Positions 60,761-64,000 of a DNA stretch of 64,000 bases are shown piece after piece. Source of the DNA: Aegilops tauschii subsp. strangulata (lineage: Eukaryota; Streptophyta; Magnoliopsida; Poales; Poaceae); the NCBI RefSeq assembly GCF_002575655.3, contig NC_053035.3, positions 500,122,601 to 500,186,600 of the forward strand, written 5' to 3'. Position numbers and translations under genes: made by a program. Below the pieces are notes generated by a model. The model made no database searches. It saw only the letters and a list, made by a program, of their open reading frames with translations, and was not told the DNA's origin. Every line of letters starts with the position of its first letter. The first letter of the stretch is position 1.

Positions 60761-61035
60761 TGAAAAACAGTGGCCCGTCCGGTGGGTCCCAGCTGTCAGG
60801 TGGAGGAATCATTATTTTCCGCGTAATAAGGAGGCACTTCCTTGCTGCGGCCGTGGACCCAGCTGTCAGCCTCTCCACGTACAGTCCATGTCCGATGGAA
60901 GTCGTTCGTTGACCACGTTGACCAGGCCGCGCCGAGAGCACCACGGCGGTGGACGATGGCGAGGCCTAGGAAGGGGACGACGCGGAGCCGGGGAAGACGC
61001 GACAGTGGGGATGAGACTCCCATAATTTTCAACAG

Positions 61036-62520
61036 ATGAGGTTCAAGTTGGATAGCCAAGATGATGCAACCAGATAAGCTTGCACCCATGTTTTCAAGTC
61101 TGCTCTGCGACAGTATCGGTATAACTTGAGGAAAACTCACTTTGAAGGCAAGGCTAACAGTGAACCTTCTCAAACATCTCCAGTGGAAAATATATCGGAT
61201 GAAGACTGGAGGGGCCTTGTTAAACACTGGTCTGATCCGAAGTATCAGGTACATTATATATATGTGATCAGATCACATGTTGAAGTCCTATTTACGCATG
61301 TGCCACACAAATCTATCTTCTTGTAGGTGAACTGTTCAAAGAACAAGGCCAACCGTACGAAAGTGAAATTCCAACAGACGACAGGATCTCGTAGCTATAT
61401 TGCACACTGCGAGGCTCTTGTAATTAGCTGCTGTTTCACTCTTTTCGCTGTACCATATTATCAGATCTATATTGACTTGTTCGAAATGCAGAGGAAAGCC
61501 CGAAAGGACCAAAAAGAACCTGAACCAAATGCTGTAGAAATCTTCAAGGACTGTCACACCAGCAAGAAGAAAGGCATGACTACACCAGTCAAAGCCGCTG
61601 TTGTAAGTCCTTAATCCTCATGCCTTTTACTTACTCTGACTTGTGCCTTGAACTGCATGGTTTGCAGCCAATGTCTATTACTCTTTTCAATTTTATACAC
61701 AATTGTCCTAGCGTATCATTGCACCTTACAAGGTTTAAAAGAGAGGAGTGATGTTCCTTTGATCTTGACCCGTAATCTAGTTCCGTGCTGGACTTGCCCA
61801 CACAACGTTACAATTGCTTGTTTGTCTGTTCTCAGTTGTTTTGTGATATGAATGATGTCATACTATGCTTACCGTATTATAAACTTCGTCTCTTTATCCT
61901 TAGCCCTCAATACAATGTGAAGAAATAGACAATACATTAGCGATGGTACATGGTCATATGTTTGGAACCTGGTTTTATTATGTACTTTGCAATAAAATAC
62001 AACTAATATTTTACATGGGTTCACCAGAATAAGTTCTGTATATAGACCAAAGCTATTTTGTTTGGTTTTGTTGCCTCCTTAATATCTTCTGTTCTGGTAC
62101 TACTAATGTAAAACCTCAACTTTTCAGCGAGCTATGGAAAAAATGGTGGAACCGCCACCTTCTGAAGGTGGCGAGGCAACTATAACCGCAATGTCAGCTC
62201 TTGCTGCAGTCGGTCAGTACCTGTCCACTAACAGTGCCAAAAGCACGTTCCTGCGTAATACTGGGTTAGTTGTTAAGGCAATATCGTCCAAACTGCCTCA
62301 TGATCAAGATATGCAAGCTCAAAGCAATGTTGTATCTATGCTCCAGACACAAGTACATTCCCTAACAGAGACCCTTTGTGAAACAAGGAGAAACATTGCT
62401 CAATGTCGTCAAGATATGCATGGTTTTGAAACTAGACTATCAGACATTTGCTATGTTGTTCAGGAGCCTAGGAGAAATGAAGGCAAGGGTTATGGTGCTC
62501 CATCGGACAATACAGCATGA
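61036..62520 (+). pseudogene. CACTA-encoded Transposase_24-like (En/Spm accessory) gene, 3' exons
   Basis: Exons are about 61078-61248, 61327-61419, 61492-61602 and 62128-62520, all in compatible phase with GT-AG borders. Readings: RYNLRKTHFEGKAN, DEDWRGLVKHWSDPKYQ; VNCSKNKANRTKVKFQQTTG and SRSYIAHCEAL; RKARKDQKEPEPNAVEIFKD; then a 130-residue last exon with AMSALAAVGQYLS and a coiled-coil-like stretch (MLQTQVHSLTETLCETRRNI). This is the conserved pattern of plant Transposase_24 proteins encoded by CACTA elements. A TAA at 61075 in the reading frame, just after an ATG at 61036, suggests the 5' part is broken or an upstream exon is missing. Confidence 0.8.
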
Positions 62521-62849
62521 AAACGTAACAGTCAGGTCAAATGAACTGAGCTTCTGAACTTCTGGTGGTGCATTTATCTGCTAGACTGTTTAGTTTTATG
62601 CCAACCTTCCTTTTGTTATATAGTTGTAATTTGTTTTGGTGCGATACAAAATTTATTCTTAACGTGCAGCCACCGGCTGAAGAAAATAGCAAGCCATTTT
62701 TGTATAGTGTAGGGTGTTCCCTATATTTGCACTGGTGGCGATCTTTGATGCCGAGTGGATGTAATGTGTGCAATCGCCTTAATAGCCTAGCGTTAGTTTC
62801 GGCCTTATTTATTTCCTAGTCTTCTTTTTCCCTGGTTTGCTAGTGGCCG

Positions 62850-63720
62850 GAACTACCATGGGCCATATACGGGCCGTAGGATCCATGGGTCTCCTACGGG
62901 CCGTCGATAAATGGGCCTGTAATCGGTGGGCCTCGGGCCGTCGGATAAATGGGTCTACATGGGCCGTAATCAGGCGTAATTGGTATCGGCCCAGCACGGT
63001 AACAGGCCGTAGGACAGCAAAGGCTTAATTCTGTCACAGGCATAACGGGTCGTTAATGGACCAGAATATTGGACGGGCTGGAAACGGCGCAACGGGTTAA
63101 CAGGCCAGAAACGGGCCGACTCTTGCCATGGGCCGAATTTGGCCCATTAGGGTAACAGGCCAGTAACGGGCCGACTCTTGCCATGGGCCGAATTTGGCCT
63201 ATTAGGGGAACAGGCCAGTAACGGGCCGACTCTTGCCATGGGCCGAATTTGGCCCATTAGGGGAACAGGCCAGTAACGGGCCGGAAGTAATCGAGGGCCG
63301 AAAAGGAGCCCAAGAACGTATGGGCCGTCAATAGGCCGAAAGCTAACACGGGCTGGAAACGGCCCATGTAAATCACGGGCCGTTAACCGGTATAAATAAA
63401 ATTACTGTTCATTATGGGCTAGAGTCACCGTGGACCTGTAAAGGGCCGAAAGATATGAAGGCCTTATATGGGCCGAAAGACATTGTGGGTCATACATGGG
63501 CCGAAAGTGAAATGGGCTGGTGTTATATTCGACGGCCCACATGACGTTGTTGGGCCGATTTCCTTTAGGGCCTAACGGGCCATGAGTTAACGGGTCGTAA
63601 AATGGGCTATTTGCGAAGAGACCGTTAACAGGCTTTTCATGGGCCAGCCCGTTAACTTTTGACCAAGTCAAACAGGCCGGCGTTGTCAGCTAAATGGGCC
63701 AGTGGTGGGCCGTGGCACGT
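62850..63720. repeat. GGGCCG/CGGCCC-rich CACTA subterminal region
   Basis: Dozens of short GGGCCGT, GGGCCGAAAG and AACGGGCC words in both orientations fill this stretch. Subterminal repeats of this kind are typical transposase-binding regions in CACTA elements. Confidence 0.7.
63101..63290. repeat. 55-bp tandem array, three copies plus a partial
   Basis: Units start CAGGCCAG.AACGGGCCGA at 63101, 63156, 63211 and 63266. They include CTCTTGCCATGGGCCGAATT. Confidence 0.93.
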
Positions 63721-64000
63721 GTCGACATATCATAGGCGCCTATCTGACCCACTGACGAGCTGACACGAATTTTACACGTGGAAATTTCCCATTGGTCGGG
63801 GCTGTTAACGGGTTATCGGATCCAAAACCCGACCCGATAGCTTAACGTCGTTTCGTTACGGTGGATGCCACGTGTCGGTCACCCTTGACGAAAGCACTTC
63901 TGTGACGCGCGATTTATCGTCATGGAAGTGGACACTTCCGTGATGATAATTTTGGTAATGTCATGGAACACTTCTACGACAGCACAGGTATGACTATCTT

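Larger units (their letters stand above)
43753..64000 (+). mobile_element. CACTA transposon, left end present, right end beyond the window
   Basis: It starts CACTACAAAAAAAAGACACA. Subterminal words such as ATGACACTTCTATGACG recur near the right edge of the window (63915-63985, e.g. GGAACACTTCTACGACAG), so the right end should be close outside. Removing the nested solo LTR joins 43917 to 58981. The element's own DNA (58976-64000) carries Transposase_24-like exons, tandem arrays and a GGGCCG-rich region (62850-63700). GCT (43750-43752) is the predicted TSD. Confidence 0.85.

Overview
The window looks like grass, and specifically Triticeae (wheat/Aegilops/barley type), nuclear DNA. It has plant exon-intron genes (a LOG cytokinin-activating enzyme, a CNL immune receptor and grass-type F-box genes). 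It also has Triticeae-typical repeats: Angela/BARE/WIS-type copia LTRs, CACTA elements with GGGCCG-rich ends, Stowaway and Mutator MITEs, and a Tekay-like gypsy with 3.7-kb LTRs. The species is an inference. There is no bacterial, organellar or CRISPR content.

Layout. 0-2.9 kb: the 3' five exons of a LOG gene (+). 2.9-7.9 kb: a tandemly duplicated intergenic segment, two MITEs and a decayed F-box gene (-). 7.95-23.36 kb: one copia retrotransposon inserted in the 5' region of that F-box gene. Its left LTR is split by a 9.5-kb CACTA element (8158-17663), which carries captured exon-like pieces and an Angela-type solo LTR (15293-17075). 24.3-25.3 kb: a Mutator-like element. 25.9-27.6 kb: a 5'-truncated LINE. 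28-31.5 kb: a second copy of the F-box segment, also decayed. 32.9-36.5 kb: a two-exon CNL resistance-type gene (-), apparently intact. 39.4-40.6 kb: remnants of an unidentified gene with a retroposed insertion.

41.4 kb to the end is a four-level nest. A degenerate copia (41.4-43.75) is cut by a CACTA that starts at 43753 and runs off the window. That CACTA is cut by an Angela-type solo LTR (43918-58975), which is cut in turn by a 13.3-kb gypsy element (45105-58432). Several of these levels are proven by target-site duplications (TSDs) visible in the window. The CACTA also carries Transposase_24-like exons near 61-62.5 kb and several tandem arrays.

Functional reading: only LOG (its 5' end is outside) and the CNL look like working host genes. 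The most interesting signals are three. First, the 7.9-23.4 kb copia has its two LTR-derived ends in inverted orientation yet is bounded by one TTAAG duplication. Second, the young gypsy carries an extra ORF upstream of gag whose predicted layout resembles a double-stranded-RNA-binding fold. Third, two F-box segments act as mutual empty sites that date several MITE insertions. All alignments were done by eye.
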